Assembly: GCA_963931865.1 (NCBI GenBank)
Contig: OZ007515.1
Coordinates: 2,446,511-2,510,510, forward strand
Length of the DNA: 64,000 nucleotides
Direction: 5' to 3'
From: Axinella damicornis
Lineage: Eukaryota > Porifera > Demospongiae > Axinellida > Axinellidae
Within the stretch, counting starts at the first letter, position 1. Each line of letters opens with the position of its first letter. Of this stretch, positions 30,139 through 54,345 are shown piece by piece. A program made the position numbers and the translations under genes. The notes beneath the pieces are model-generated. The model saw nothing but the letters and a program-made list of their open reading frames with translations. It did not search any database and had not been told where the DNA came from.

Positions 30139-33100
30139 ATGGCAACGCGAACAGTGTCGCTTGTTGTGTCGTTCGCAGTTTTATGTTTGCACTGTACAGT
30201 CGCCGGGTTTAGAGTGTACCCTCCCGTGAACACCAGCGATTCGCGCGTGCCACTCTATTTTGGCCTCATCCAGGGGCTCAACGGCAGTAGCGGCTACCAG
30301 AGTCCTGGCGCCGTGGCAGGTGTGGAAGTAGCACTGGACAGAATCAACAAGGACACCAGCGTGCTGCCCGGATACAGTCTGCACTATGTCCTTACAAACG
30401 CAGAGGTATGTGCACTGAATAATGTATAACAAACAGTGCATGTGTTGTTGTAGCTGCAAAACGTGGCTACGAATGAGCTTGGTTTTTCACCTGCCTTCGA
30501 AAATGGCTGGAAACCCATGCATACATGCCATGATTAATCACGTTTTTGTACCAACTAGCTACCACTCATAGCCTATGACTTGTTCCTTTGCCATGTGGAG
30601 GGCATTATTGAAGTATACCTGAATATGTGATATCACTCATTGTGGTTGTGCCATCCCACCCACTGGAAAACTGGTACAGTTGTCAGGGATTTATGGCAGT
30701 AAACCAACCATGCAAGTCCAAAGGCAACAACCACCCTCTGCTTCTATGGGAATATATATACATATACACACTCGTGCAATACCTCGCCATTTTGTACTCC
30801 CACCGGTATTATATGTATTGTATTCTTCACAACTTGTGCTGCTGCTGCACGCACTTTAACTAGATCTCGCCTTAACTTTAACTAAATCCCGTTCCGCAGC
30901 TATATTATCTATGCTTGAAGATTTGTTTGAACACTCTTTTTTTTTTTCTTTTTTTTTTTAAGTAAAGATCTATTCTGGCTTATTGAATGTAGCGATGGGC
31001 TGTCTGAGTGTGAATAGCTAGGTGGAGTGAGCAGGAATGTTTGTGGGTCTGCTGAAGTGGCCGAAGAACAGCCTGGAAAGTGAACAGCCTCCAACAGCTC
31101 CCTGGCCAAGGTACTCTAGAGAGTTGACCTTTCGGCATTACAGGCCCCGCCCATTTTCGTGTTAGGGCGAATTTGGCTGGTTTGGTAGCTGGACTGGGAT
31201 GGTGAGAGGGAGTAGATGTGTGGCCAAAACTCTGTAACCGAGAGGTGAACGTGGAAAAGCATCCCTAGTTTTGCAGGGGGTAAGTTGACCTTTTGGAAAC
31301 TGGCCTTGGCTTGAGTCGGTTTTAGTTGGTGTGCGTGGAATTTTTTTTGAAAGCCTAGGGTAGCCAAACCTCTGTTTTTGAGGGTGGCAGTGAGTTTTGG
31401 GCTGTAGCCTGCAAGTGAGGAGAGCAGGTGGTAAATCCATCCGTAGTTTTTGGGCCTGTTTTGTGTGTGTATTGATGATGGGGTCAGAGTGTGGGTGGGG
31501 CCTTGGAGAGGGTCCAAATTTTCAGTTTCGTAGAGGGCCTTAAAATTGAGTTTTAGGGTATTTTCAAGCAGAGGGAGCAGTTTGATGCAAAGTATTGCTG
31601 AAACTTGTGTACGCTTTGATGCTGCCCATTTATCCATCAACTTGGTTTCGGAGATCGCGGTACCCATGTTTACTACCTTAAGATGCATATGCTTGAAGGT
31701 ACTGAAGCTTCTTACTTGAAGAGCAGGTTTTCAGAACCAACAGTGAAGTCTGATGGCTTTCTCTGTCATTAATTGTTTGTTCGGCTCGATCTAGCTAGCT
31801 TTATAGTTCTATGTTCAAGGTTCAATTATGGTCCATTGCAATGCGTAAATGGATACTGTTAGAAGACTCAAGTGGGTCAGCCTCCTCAAAGTGAAAATGC
31901 TTCCTATACCTATGGATACATACTGTCAGTGCATGCATGCGGTAAACAAAAATACAGTGGAACCTGAGAGGCAGTCACCTGTCTATTATGGTCACTACTG
32001 CTAGTCCCAGTTGTGCTAATCCTGTATAAAACAACCTGCTTTAGCTAGGCAGAGACCTGTGTATAGTGGCCAAAATACTGGTGACCACTATAGGCAGTTT
32101 CCACTGTGCTCATAATTCCACAACCACACTGAGTGCCAGTTTGTGATGTCGGTCCTCGTGGTGTATTCTGAATCCCCGTGCACCTACTCTGAGTACCTCT
32201 AATCTCCTCCCAGGAGTGTAATTACAATCTAGCTATCTCATAGTCAGTCTTCCTTTTTATTAATAACCACCCAGTGCAACAGGACCGTGTCCATTCAAGC
32301 CCTATTTCAGCAGTTCTTGTCCGACCCAGTGAAGGTTGCTATTATTGGCTCCGGCTGTTCAGTTGCCACAGAACCTGCTGCTGAAATCTCACCCTCTTAC
32401 AATGTCACTCAGGTAAGAAAAGTTAGTCAGATACTGCTCTTGCGTATTTCTGCAGTAGTGTACTTCCCTTAGGAGTACCACACACTCCCTTCAAACATTG
32501 TTTATATTGTTGCTGGTCGTCATCTACAGGCTCCACACTGAGTGGAAAATGTAACTGCAAGGTCTTTACTCCTTAATCTTAATTTGCAGTCACATAATTC
32601 TTTCACTCAATGTGGAGTCTGCTGACAATGACCCACTGGAATAATTATGATTGAGAGTCAAAACCAGTCCATGGAGGCTGTTTGCAAGGAGAGAGTTCCA
32701 CTGTTCACAATGTCGTGTCATATCTCAGGATTTTAAAGACTGGATTGTTGCAAAAGTGCCTGTGAAAGTTAGGGCAAATAAAGCAGTTTATTGTTGAATG
32801 AATTCAAACCACTTCACCAGACAGATCAGCATCCTCAAGTCTTGCTCTTGTGGATCCTTCAGACAATTTTCAATCTGATGGTGACCCATCCCTCCCTCCC
32901 TCCCTCCCTCCCTCCCTCCCTCCCTCCCTCCCTCCCTCCCTCCCTCCCTCCCTCCCTCCCTCCCTCCCTCCCTCCCTCCCTCCCTCCCTCCCTCCCTCCC
33001 TCCCTCCCTCCCTCCCTCCCCTCCCTCCCTCCCTCCCTCCCTCCCTCTCTCCCTCCCTCCCTCCCTCACCCCTCAGATCTCATGTATTGCATCCTCCACA

Positions 33101-36100
33101 GAGCTGTCTGATCGAATCCGGTTCCAGAATTACTTTCAAATATTACCCACTGAGGCAGACATAGCCCCAGCATACTTTGGGGTCATACAGCAGTTTGGAT
33201 GGAGACATGTGGCGCTCATAGTGCAGCAAGAAAACCTATTTACAGTGGTCAGTTTATATATTAGAGTCATGTGACTGAAGGGCTTAGAGCCAGACGAGAT
33301 TAACCCATATACAAAACATTATGTGTGCAAGTTCAAATTTCCATCTGATCTGTTGCTCTGAACTGCACTTGAACGTAGGAATTAGTCAAGGGTCATGACT
33401 TTTTCCATTCAATTATTGTTGTCATAATATCACTTGATAGCTACATTGCCAATGATGTCTGATAACATCACTTTACTTGCAGACTATGGATCGTCTAAAG
33501 ATGATGTTGAGGAACATCGACGTTCAGTTTTCAGAGCGAACGTTTCCCTCGAGTGTTGGTATTTCTGCACTGGGTTCCAATCCTTTTGTGAGTATGACGT
33601 GTGTTAGAATCAAAGCAGAGATCAGCTAGTGCTTTGTTAACCTGCTGCAGTGTGTCTTGAAATGGAAACGTTCTGCAGATAGTGGCATTTTGCCATTCAT
33701 GGCAGCACAATAGTTGACAACCCGGTTCTCTACTCCCATTACTCTACACATGCACTCTGAAGTTAGAGACCACACCTGTGTATATAGCTAATCACCGTGT
33801 GTGTACAGCCTGATTAGTGGTTCTGCAATGGCGGCTCAGTTATTATTGTGTGCTACAGTAATCTCGCAAAAGAGCTCCGATGTGCCAAGGGTGCACATGC
33901 CCACCCCCTAGGTTTGGCTCAGTAGCTCATGCAAACTTTACTCGAATGAGCATCCACCAGTCTCATGCATGTGCGGTCGGTGTATCTGCATGTGTAAGGC
34001 ACTTGTTAGTTAGAGTGCACTGCAAACACAGCATAGTTGTCGTTTCACATAATTACGATTGACCAAACGTACAGTCATCCTCTGGGCAGTGCTTTTACTG
34101 TTGCCAGGTATACTGAAGGCTCTAGTGTATATCTACTGTGATTTGGAGACTACTCAGGCATCTTTCAACTATAATGTAGCTGAGCAAACCATGGCTGTTT
34201 TGGGGGTGGTGGATGCTCACCAACAATGCATGAGTACATACATGCATTCTCTTTCATAGATCAAAGCGGCACTTAAAAGAGTGCCCACTCCCCTCTTTGG
34301 TGAACATGTAAAAGTCCAGTTTTGTGAGACTATGGTAGGCATAATTGACTCAAGCTCATTCCCTCCCTAGGATCCCAGTGCAAGGATATTTGTGTTTGCC
34401 ACATTCTCTGAACATGCCAGACAGCTACTATGTGAGGTACATGCGCTACTTATCCTTTTGCATTACATGCTAATATGCCTGTGTACCATGCAGCAGTACA
34501 TGTGTGAGAAACTATCATTCCTCAGCAAAGTTTATTACTATGTAGTATCCATCCACAGTCTGTCCTGTAGACTTCTGATTTTTTTGTTGCCCACTTGCAG
34601 GCCCATCGCCGTGGTTACCGCTACCCCCGCTACCTCTTTCTGACCTACCGGTGGTACTCCAACAACTGGTGGTTGATGGAGACTGAGAATGAAAACCTCA
34701 CCTGTTCAGAGCAGGAGAGGCAGGATGTACTGTCTTCCATGCTGGCCTTCCTCCACTACCCCTACCTTGAGTTTGAGGGGCTGAACGTCGTCACGGATAC
34801 TGGGATTGTAAGTGGCAAGTGGGTGCGCATGTCTGAATGAGCGTGTTGCTGGGATTCGATAATCACTCATTGAAATATTGTGATGATAATTATGTATATG
34901 AGGGGTTGGTTTTGGAAGTTGTGAAAGGGGTGGGGACTATAGTCACATGTATGCCATCCAGGGCTGGGAGAATCCGGGGATGTGGCCTCCCTGCAGTGCA
35001 TGTCTTGAGGCAGCAAAGTAGCTGAGAAACCATGCAAAGCGCTGAAAACCTTTTTCACCATCATTAGGAAGAGCTCTCGTTGCAACTTTATTCTTTGCAG
35101 CTTCCATGCCATCTTCCTCCAGCATTGTACACATGTATATACATCTGTGCATTAAATATTGCGATCAAAAAAACTCCACAGTTTGCGCTTATGGATATAC
35201 ATCCTGTACATGAAACACTTCCGTCCCTCCCTCCCCTAGACTGGCAATCAGTATTTGTCAGAGGAGTCTGACCACCTCATGGCTCCTCCGCTCTACCTCT
35301 TCAGCCAAGAGGGTGGATACTTCTGCTATGATGCCATCTGGACCCTTGCTTACAGCTTGAGACATACCATGGAGGGTACTGGCTTTATTATAACTAGCAG
35401 GGTTTCATCCTGAGAGAAGGGGGCTAGCATCAAATTGCCATCAATAACAACGCAATTAGCAACCTGCCTCAATTGTACCTCAAAAACATACCTTCTCTCT
35501 TAGGAAGTGCCCCTCAATCCCACCGAACATCTGTATGTACGAGCCCTGGCTAACATTGCACCATTATATAATATGGTGAGGTTTGTATGCCAAAATCATA
35601 TTGCTGGTAGTCCGATAAATGCATGGAGATGATGTCCGTAGGCCCCTGGTTTTATCATCCCTACCTTGATTCCATCCTTATGTCATTCAGCAATCCCCAC
35701 ATCTTGTTACATTTGCAAGGTTTATTTTATTACTAGTTACAGAAGTGTTGGTGCCACTTAGTGGTCATGGCTTTCTGGTGTCACCTCTGTGCATTCAGCG
35801 CGCATTTTGTATAGAAACCTCTGCATTTGACTGTACTATTTCTCATACAGATTTTGCAGACAATTCCACTTTATCCAAGGAGGCATGGCAAGCATTTGGT
35901 ATCGACATCAATGGCACATTCCTGCTAGAAAACCTCACCTACAGTAATGGAGTGGTACTGGACAGAATGTTCAACAATATGGCCAACACCGACTTCACTG
36001 GTCTCACGGTAAGGAACAAGCTGTAATATAACAGCTGGATTCTCTGTGAAAAGTTCACCCCCTATTATGACCATGCCCCCCTCTGAATAGGGCCTAAATG

Positions 36101-36996
36101 CACCTAGCGTACCTCTTTGTTTTCAGACGTGCAATGCACAGTTCACACTGATTCAGAGTTACTCTCACCATAATGGCAAAGTTCAGAGTTCAAAATCAGT
36201 GGTTGTGGTCTAGTGTAAAACATTTTTCATGCTACACTTATGCCTATGTAACCCCCTTATTGCATAATCCTATGAAAACACTGTATTTTAATGTGCAGGG
36301 TCCGGTATCCTTCAGAGCAGATGGAATCAGGAACCTCTTTACCCTGAGGATATTTCAGTATCGATATGAGGAAGGTACGTGACGATAAATTGTTGGGGGA
36401 GGTGTTTAGGGCACAGGAAGCTTTCATATATAGCTAGAATATGGTAAATTCAGAAGTGCTGTTTATTTTCCAGTGAATGACTCAGGGACACTGAACTGGT
36501 TTCATATTGCTGATGTTGATGCAAGTAATAACGCCAGTTTCCATTATTTGTCGGGAGAGAGTGATGAGAAAGTATGGCCAAGTAAGTGCACACAATATAG
36601 CTACTGACTGCTCAGCACCTTCTCTAACTGGGTTATCAATCTTGTGTGTACCTCAGCATTCACTCTACATATTGCCACATCTACCCTCCGCCTCCATAGG
36701 AGGTATCCCGTATGATGGAGTCCCAGAAGAACAAGATGTGCCCATCTCTGTGGGTCTGACAGTGGTTGTCTCTCTACTGGGGACAGCTGGCATTCTCTTC
36801 TCTCTTGCATGCCTCGCCTTCAACTTCCACTTCAGAAACAAGATGTGAGATAGAGTCACCTAGTTCATGTAGCCTTCTATAGATAGATGCCATGAATAGT
36901 TGGATGGATAGATAGATAGATATAGACAGATATTTGGACAGGTGATTCCACCAGCAAAAATATGGTGGAACCCTGCACAAAGCTCCTTTGTGCTAT

Positions 36997-37039
<43 letters not shown>

Positions 37040-39709
37040 CTCCCAGACTGATTCGTCTGAGCAGTCCCAACCTGAACTTGCTGATTGGAGTAGGGGCCAT
37101 TGTGCTCTATGTGAACCTCTACCTGATGGTGATACCAAGCACAGACCCCACTGTGGTAGCCGTTCTGTGTAACCTCACACCCTGGTTCGCTGCCATTGGC
37201 TACTCTCTTTGTTATGGCACCATCCTCGTCAAGATGGGAAGGGTCTATTACATCTTCTCCAATCCAACAGCCAAGAAGAAAGTCAGTGACAGTAGTGATT
37301 ACTGAGTATTGTGTATGTTTTGAAGGAGACACTGCCTGGAATTTTCCTTGAAGCACTTCCTGGCTCCTCTCAGTTAGTTTTAATAATGAAAAGTCATACT
37401 GCTGTGTTTTCCTCTAACTGACACATACACTCGAGTGCCCACTATCCTGCACAAGACTGCATGGTAGGCGCTCATTCAAGTAAACTTTGACCCTGTACAA
37501 GAAACTGGGCCAAAATTGGGGACCCAGGTGGGTGCTGTTTTCATTTTCGAAACTACAGTAACACTAAGTACACAATGTAGCTATTCCCTAATCCCCCCTC
37601 CAACTCAAAACTGTTTTCAGCTGAAACGAGTAGTTTTTAGTGTTCCTGATGCCCATTCATTTGGCTTGTATATTAATTGCAGAAACTCTGGTTGAAAGAC
37701 TGGATGTTGGGTGTGTATGTGGGTGTGATGGTGGGAGTTGATGTGGTGATCCTGGTGGTGTATACAGCAGTGGAGGGTGCCAGAGGCAACCTGGGGGCAC
37801 AGAGGATCTCTAATGCGGAGAATACGGAGGACATTGAGGGGGTAAGGGGTTGGGTTTCGTTATGACTCAGATGTCCTGAGTACAAAATTGATGCAACACA
37901 TCACGCGAGGTACTAAAGTCTTACAGTCCGTGTGTGAGCATCTGGTATATTAGCCTCATTCGACCCCATGCTCTTGTGTGAGGGCTATCTAGGCAAACTG
38001 ACTTGTAGCGATCATGTAACTAGTTCTCTCTCCCTTGTTGAATTTGTAAGATGATCTTGTCAGGGCCACCTTTATGTCATTAAGGGTTTGAAATGCATGA
38101 TGTGCAGTCCCAATTGGGATATTATTTGCAGACACTGATGTGCTAGTGATAATAATAATGTCTTTCTTATAATATATATAGGAAAGGGGAGGGAGAGACC
38201 AAAAAACAGAGAGCAATAGAGCAGATACTCGGGAAATAGCATACATAAGGCCAGAGACAGGTGCAGTGCTTGTAAAACGTAATTGCAGTTTGTTTGGTAA
38301 ACGTAATATTATTATACTGAAACTTTTATGAGGCGTGTGCAAATAACGGGCGTGTGCATTTGTTTTCAATTGTGTGACTGTCTTCCCCTCGTTCTAGGAG
38401 CTTGGTATCATCACTAGGTACTTTATCTGGGTTTGTGAGTCTAATGCTAGAGGCTATTTCCTCGGATTTCTCTATGGCTACAAGGCCCTCCTCCAGGTCA
38501 GTCCTAAGTGAAAAGTTAAGTGATTCAGAATGTCAGTGTAATTTTGTGGCGATTTAGCTATAAATATGCTGTTAAACTGTGCCATGTTTTTCGAATCTGT
38601 ATGTTGATCACATCTGCAGTCCCTTTTGATTCCATCATGTGTTGGTCACATGACTCCATCACAAGTTGGTCACATGACTTCTCTGCAGGTAGTGGCTCTG
38701 TTGCTGGCATTCAGGACTCGGCGGGTGAAGGTGAAGGGGCTAAATGATGCAAAGGAGATTGCAGCAGCCATCTATGTGTCCAGCATCGTACTGGCAGTAG
38801 TGATAGTGGCTATATACACCCTCAACGGGCGTGTCAATGCTTTTGCTGCTCTCTTCTGCACTGGCTTCTTCATTGGAACTACTGTCATCCTTGCACTCGT
38901 CTTTATACCTAAGGTATGACAATGTCTCACATGACCATATTATATTGTGCTCAGTGAAACATTTGCACAGTATAAGGAGAGTTTGTTGGACAGATTACTC
39001 ACATACGGCTGGCTAGTTGGATGCTCCTTCTCATTACAGCTCCTGATACAACAAATACACTAACTATATATAACTCAACTAACCAAATCCTTTGACCAAA
39101 ATGTTGTTAGCCATATACACTAAAACAACACTGGTACTATAAGGTGAAGTGCCATTGATAGCTGTATATAGCTATCAATGGCACTTCACCTTATAGGTAC
39201 ATGTATTAGATTTACAATCTAATCCGTATGCTGTATGTGTATCACTTCCCCACTCTCCACAGATGGTAGCTCTGTATCAAGACCCAGAGGGAGAACATGT
39301 ATTTCGTAATGTAGAATCCTCCCAGTCCAGCAACTTGACAAGCAAACTTACCACACAGAGTACCCACCACCAAACACCGGTGCTGGGGCACCCTGACTAT
39401 CAGCCTATGGAGTCGTTGAGGAGGAGAGTGAAGGAACTGGAGACTAAGCTCTCACAGTACCAGGTAGAGTTTGTGGACGTCGGAGCTGTGGGGTGTGTCA
39501 CTGCATGATATTATAGTGAGGGGGTGATTACAGTAATTCATGACTTGATGTACATGCAACACTAACTTTTCATTGAGTAAAGAAGCCAGTACTTTCCAAC
39601 CCGACTACAGGAGATTGAAGATACAGGAAATGGAGTAAAATCCTCTACCACCCAGTTCTCGACTGATTCTCCAGTTGACCAGCCTGACGATGAGAACACA
39701 TTATGTTGA
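30139..39709 (+). CDS. GABA-B-type class C GPCR, copy A (17 exons, 864 aa)
   Basis: Exons: 30139-30405, 32275-32412, 33077-33247, 33483-33587, 34371-34436, 34601-34807, 35240-35375, 35851-36008, 36299-36374, 36474-36581, 36700-36844, 37047-37281, 37683-37841, 38398-38496, 38689-38913, 39263-39463, 39611-39709. All junctions are phase-consistent. A signal peptide (1-22) precedes a Venus-flytrap domain (about 30-480) with GLIQGLNGSSGYQSPGAV, IIGSGCSVAT (Ser118), RWYSNNWW (265-273) and SQEGGYFCYDAIW (Glu342). It is joined directly to seven TM helices (about 495-763), without the Cys-rich domain of mGlu receptors, as in GABA-B. TM7 ends FIPKM. A coiled coil (about 810-835, SLRRRVKELETKLSQYQ) follows, the element through which mammalian GABA-B subunits pair. 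The Ser, Trp/Tyr and Glu ligand-contact positions seem kept, but the GABA-B1 histidine is not at the equivalent place (ILPTEAD), so the ligand may differ. Confidence 0.88.
30936..31688 (-). mobile_element. Possible polyadenylated retro-insertion in receptor A intron 1
   Basis: On the minus strand a 190-codon open frame (31688-31116, no recognisable domain) is followed by an A-rich tail (T-rich on plus, 30937-30960). Intron 1 of the paralogue lacks this segment and is about half as long. The insertion itself is supported by that comparison. The coding status is weak because the frame lies in A/C-biased sequence. Confidence 0.35.
32887..33070. repeat. (CCCT)n microsatellite at the exon 3 acceptor of receptor A
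   Basis: About 180 bases of CCCT repeats run directly into the acceptor CCCCTCAG at 33069-33076, so the microsatellite acts as the polypyrimidine tract. Copy B has the same repeat at the same acceptor. Confidence 0.9.
36998..37036. repeat. Poly-C tract (39 nt) at the exon 12 acceptor of receptor A
   Basis: An uninterrupted C run ends ten bases before the acceptor at 37045-37046. The paralogous acceptor in copy B is preceded by a (CCTT)n array instead. Confidence 0.9.
39137..39196. repeat. Perfect 27-bp hairpin in receptor A intron 15
   Basis: The arm starting CTATAAGGTGAAGTGCC is followed by a GTATAT loop and its exact inverse ending GGCACTTCACCTTATAG. Copy B has only a fragment of one arm near 51911, so the palindrome formed or was lost after duplication. 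Confidence 0.9.
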
Positions 39710-40610
39710 CCACCGTCTCGGATTCACTACTGCTGTTGTGTTTATGACAGTTTTTATTAACTAGCTATATAGCTACAATAGTAGCTCCTATTTCTGTTCT
39801 GGCCACTCTGGCGTGTACACGCAGCTATCCTGTCGAAATCTGTGGGTTCCTCTTTCCAAATTGTGCATGTTTGTTAGGCTATATATAGCCTTCTGTGTTG
39901 CCATGGCGGCCATGCATGGTCATGATAGTCAGTTGACTGTTGGTGCTGCTGTGTAGCTATGAGCACACAGGAAGAACTTGGAACCTGCTCCATGGATTTT
40001 TGGAAGTAACTACTGTGAAAATTATAGCTAATATATTTCATTAAGATCATCATAAATCCATTGGCCGGTTCAGTTAGCTATAGCTACACAAAATTTGGTT
40101 AGCCTTGTCCCAGCTCCACTCACCATGCAGTTAGCTAACTGGTTTTATTTTGCTTCTTTCCCCGGCCTCCATGCCCAGCTTTGTCGCTTATGGGAACGAG
40201 GCTAGCTATCTTCCATGAGCTTGGAATGTATGTAACTAGACGCCATCTTTGATATATTATATACTCATGAGTTTGTTGCCCATTAGCTAGCTAGCTACCT
40301 CAGAAATGAATTAGGAGACTGTCTTGCATGCTTCTGTGATCCAGCATGCATCCTGTAGCAGCTAGCTAGCTACTCTTTCACCACCTAGCTACATGTGAAC
40401 CTGAAAGCTAGCATACCAATGTTGACTGTGTACTAACTGTGTTGCATGCTAACTACAGTGGAGAGTGAAACTTTTGTTTGACTATCTCTTATAGGTTAGC
40501 AATATCTTGGTTTCGTTGTAGTTCTTTACACTGTACAAAGACCGCAATGTAAACTGAGCTGGTTGATCACCCATGCAGCTCAATACAAGTATGGACCATG
40601 TAGTGGCTAG

Positions 40611-40651
40611 TAGCAAGAGTTCATAACAATAATTGTTATGAACTCTTGCTA
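40611..40651. repeat. Near-perfect palindrome (41 bp)
   Basis: TAGCAAGAGTTCATAACAAT and its exact inverse are separated by a single A. Confidence 0.9.
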
Positions 40652-41204
40652 GTAGATACATTGTGACACGAAATAGCTAATTACGCATTCAAAGAGAAAC
40701 TTCAAAAAGGTGTGCATGCTGACAGTATTGCTTGACACATTGTAGCTACATTGCACATGTAGAATCCCAACAAGGTGTGCAGATGGCATTTGCTTTCCAA
40801 TTGCCCGCAGGTCATCCCTACCTCTAAATTTGACTGCTTGCATGTAACTAGCTACTAGCTTTATTATATTCTGGTAATTAATGCAAACCACAAGGTTAGA
40901 TGTTGGAACGGCCTGACATTAGAGTTAGCATGACACATGATGTCTCTATTCCTAGGCTATACTGTCCGGGGTGTTCTGTGTCATAAATTCCTATATATGT
41001 AGCTAAGCTAGCTAACTAGCTATATCCTCTCGGATTTAGTTGGACCTACCTAGCTTATAGCTAGCAGCTATAACCTTATTCCATGCAGACCTTTGGTTTT
41101 GATCGCTTACAGTTATCGTACTGCAGGCAATCAACTCTGGTGGGAGATACATGACTAGATCTCGTTAGCATAATTATCTCGTTATGATGTGGTTAGCTAC
41201 AGGT

Positions 41205-41375
41205 ATTTAGTCACACACTTGGGAGGAACACCTTGAACGACTCCAACTGGTGCTGACAAACTTCATCCCAATAAGTGTCGGTTCTTTAAGTTTAAGCAGA
41301 GTGTTTGCTTCCTTGGTCACGTCATTTCCAACAATGGAGTGAGCACTGACCCCACAAAGATCAAAACTGGAGCCA
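41205..41375 (+). mobile_element. Ty3/Gypsy reverse-transcriptase remnant
   Basis: One frame reads HTWEEHLERLQLVLT, then after a frameshift KLHPNKCRFF, KQSVCFLGHVISNNGVSTDP, KIK. This is the standard order of the RT palm/connection motifs in Ty3/Gypsy elements (HLERLxxVxxxLxxxxLKLxPxKCxFF ... FLGHxVSxxGVxTDPxKI). It is frameshifted and truncated at both ends. Confidence 0.75.
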
Positions 41376-41421
41376 GCGAAGGCCAGGGACTGACAAATGG
41401 TCTGGGATTTTAACTGGTTTT

Positions 41422-41962
41422 TGTCTCGGCACCGAAGTGCCGAGACACAGTGCTGGATGCGTAGGTACGTACGTACGTACGTACGTGGTACGTCGCTTTC
41501 GCAATGCGCCCGCGCAAGTGCTGCAAACGTATTCATAGCCTGCAAGTAAATCTTCAAAAGTGATTATGGGTTTGCATGGCTGCTCATGAATCCTCTTATC
41601 AAGACTGCTGCTACGTAGCTATAGTACTTAATTCAGGACAATGAATACTCACTCATCCAGTGTGCTGCACTCAGCCATCCCAAGTGCATACTAACTCACT
41701 CAGCTAGCTAGCTATATAGATAAGTGCTGAAAGAATTGGCCAAGGTGTTGACTAAACATCAAGCCCAGACACGACCATACTGCTTTCACCCTTTGGGTGA
41801 ACATTCCTGACCCACCCCTTGCTCACACAGAACCTCCAAGGATATTGACACTCACTTAAGCTGAAAGTCTCATAGCTAACAGGTTTTGCAGTCATAATAA
41901 AGGGTTAAGCAGCTGCCATGTCCTCTGCATGATTCTAGCTGATACCAAGTCGTGCCGAGACA
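41422..41962. mobile_element. Non-autonomous element with CTCGGCAC ends (541 bp)
   Basis: The left end is an inverted pair TGTCTCGGCAC / GTGCCGAGACA; the right end (41952-41962) repeats GTGCCGAGACA. No coding region inside; a TACG microsatellite lies near the left end. The boundaries are tentative. Confidence 0.5.
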
Positions 41963-42129
41963 CATCAAGTCTTTTAAAGACTCACTTGTTATAATGGATG
42001 CAAAAAGGACATTGTTTCCTTTGACACTGTGCTCTAAGTAAATTTCCCAGCCCTTTGTAATAACTTCAATGGTTGTATTACTCCTGTCTCGGGGGATTTA
42101 TAGCACAATAATTACGTAATAGCTAAATC

Positions 42130-52890
<10,761 letters not shown>

Positions 52891-53223
52891 CTCAGTGTTA
52901 TTTTATATTGCATTAGTTGCTGTATAATATATATAGCTCCTAATTGCTACGCATCATAATTATTATGTTGTCATAACTTCCTTTGCTATTGGAACACTGC
53001 AAAGAAACAAAGTCAACACCATAATAATTATTATAGGTCTGTTTTTATGTATATACTTTGGTTTCCAATCAAAAAAAATCACTAGGAATGACCCCATCAG
53101 TACTTCACAGGAGCCCCACCCACCTCCCACAAGCCCCACCTACTTTTCCCAGGATTTGCACGCATGCGCCATTCATGCACTAGGCACTATGCTATTTTTG
53201 TACATTACACCATGAACTTTAGC

Positions 53224-53231
53224 TATAAATA
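53224..53231 (+). promoter_or_regulatory. Candidate TATA box of the KH-domain gene
   Basis: TATAAATA lies 31 bases upstream of the ATG at 53262. If used, the 5' leader would be only a few bases long, so it is a candidate only. Confidence 0.35.
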
Positions 53232-53261
53232 GTAACAAACAGGTACTAGGTCGAGATCGAG

Positions 53262-54297
53262 ATGGTGGAGTGTCCGTATCATCACAAGCGATGGAGGGGA
53301 GGGCTACAGTGTGTTGTGAACGGACTCAGGGGTACCGTTCTTCACCAGAAATACGTCAGACTGTTTCCAGCAGCTGTATGCGCCTGTGCAGGTACGCTAT
53401 AAGTCAGTCTCGTTCCCAGTACGCTGCGTAGGGAAGGCCTGGGAACCAGACCGAAGCTAGCCGGCCAGTCTACTCTCACATCAACAGAAATTACAGAATC
53501 AGGCTGTGTTCTTGTTGCTTGACATGCTGGAGGCAGACCACAGACGTCGCCGCAGTTTCAGACTTGTGGTTGCATAAACTTCCTTCCTTGGATAGTCACT
53601 TACATTGTACATAGTGTTGGGTCATTGGTCAAAATCGTCCTGATTGTTCCCATCTGAATCTCTCAATCACTTAGCAGTTCAGGAACAAAAACATAGCCAC
53701 GCTTCCTAGGTATCTGAGAAAAACTATCAAACCATTGATCTTAGTCACTTGGAGCTGTGTTCGTCTTGATCCCATTCGTGAACACTTCTACAAGCAACAC
53801 GTAAGTGAATCCCCCTTGTTCAAGGTGAGCAGTTGTAGCCTTGTTCCCAGGCTGCGTGGTAGGAGAGAAAGCGGCCTGGTATCCACTGCTTTCCCAGACC
53901 TAGTCTGATGCATGGAAGGTTAGGAACCAGGATAATCTCAAGGGTCAGCCTCACTCGTTGAAGTGAGTCATGTCCCCCTGCAGACCGTGGTTGCTCATCC
54001 GTCACAGGAGGGCTGGACAACCTGGTTGAGCTGAAACAATGGCTGAAGGAAGAGAGTAAGGGCAATGAGAGCCTGGCGAAGGTCCACCCCACCCTAGAGT
54101 GGTTCCTGACTGCAAGTGGCAATGAGTCTCTCAGCATAGGGACCAGGGAGGCTCTCATCAGAGTGGTCACACTTGTGAGGGAGCTGTGCAGAGGCAAGTG
54201 ATGTCCTAATCTATCAGATCTCAGCATCACGTTGCGTGAGCTAAGGTACTAAATAGGGTTGAAACAATACCTTCAAGTATTGCAATTGTTACCAACC

Positions 54298-54345
<48 letters not shown>

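Larger units (their letters stand above)
39710..42129. other. Intergenic between receptor genes A and B
   Basis: No gene exon found. It holds a TAGCCTCG-family element (about 40100-40205), a 41-bp palindrome (40611-40651), a Ty3/Gypsy remnant (41205-41375), a (TACG)n run (about 41463-41486) and a CTCGGCAC-ended element (41422-41962). TAGCTAGC-rich low-complexity sequence is common. Confidence 0.6.

Noticed and set aside
32791..33164. Pro-Ser-Leu repeat and Arg-Glu-Gly repeat open frames over the CCCT arrays (also at 43499-43816 and 49038-49949)
   Set aside because: They are translations of microsatellites at splice acceptors; the true exons are short and in other frames.
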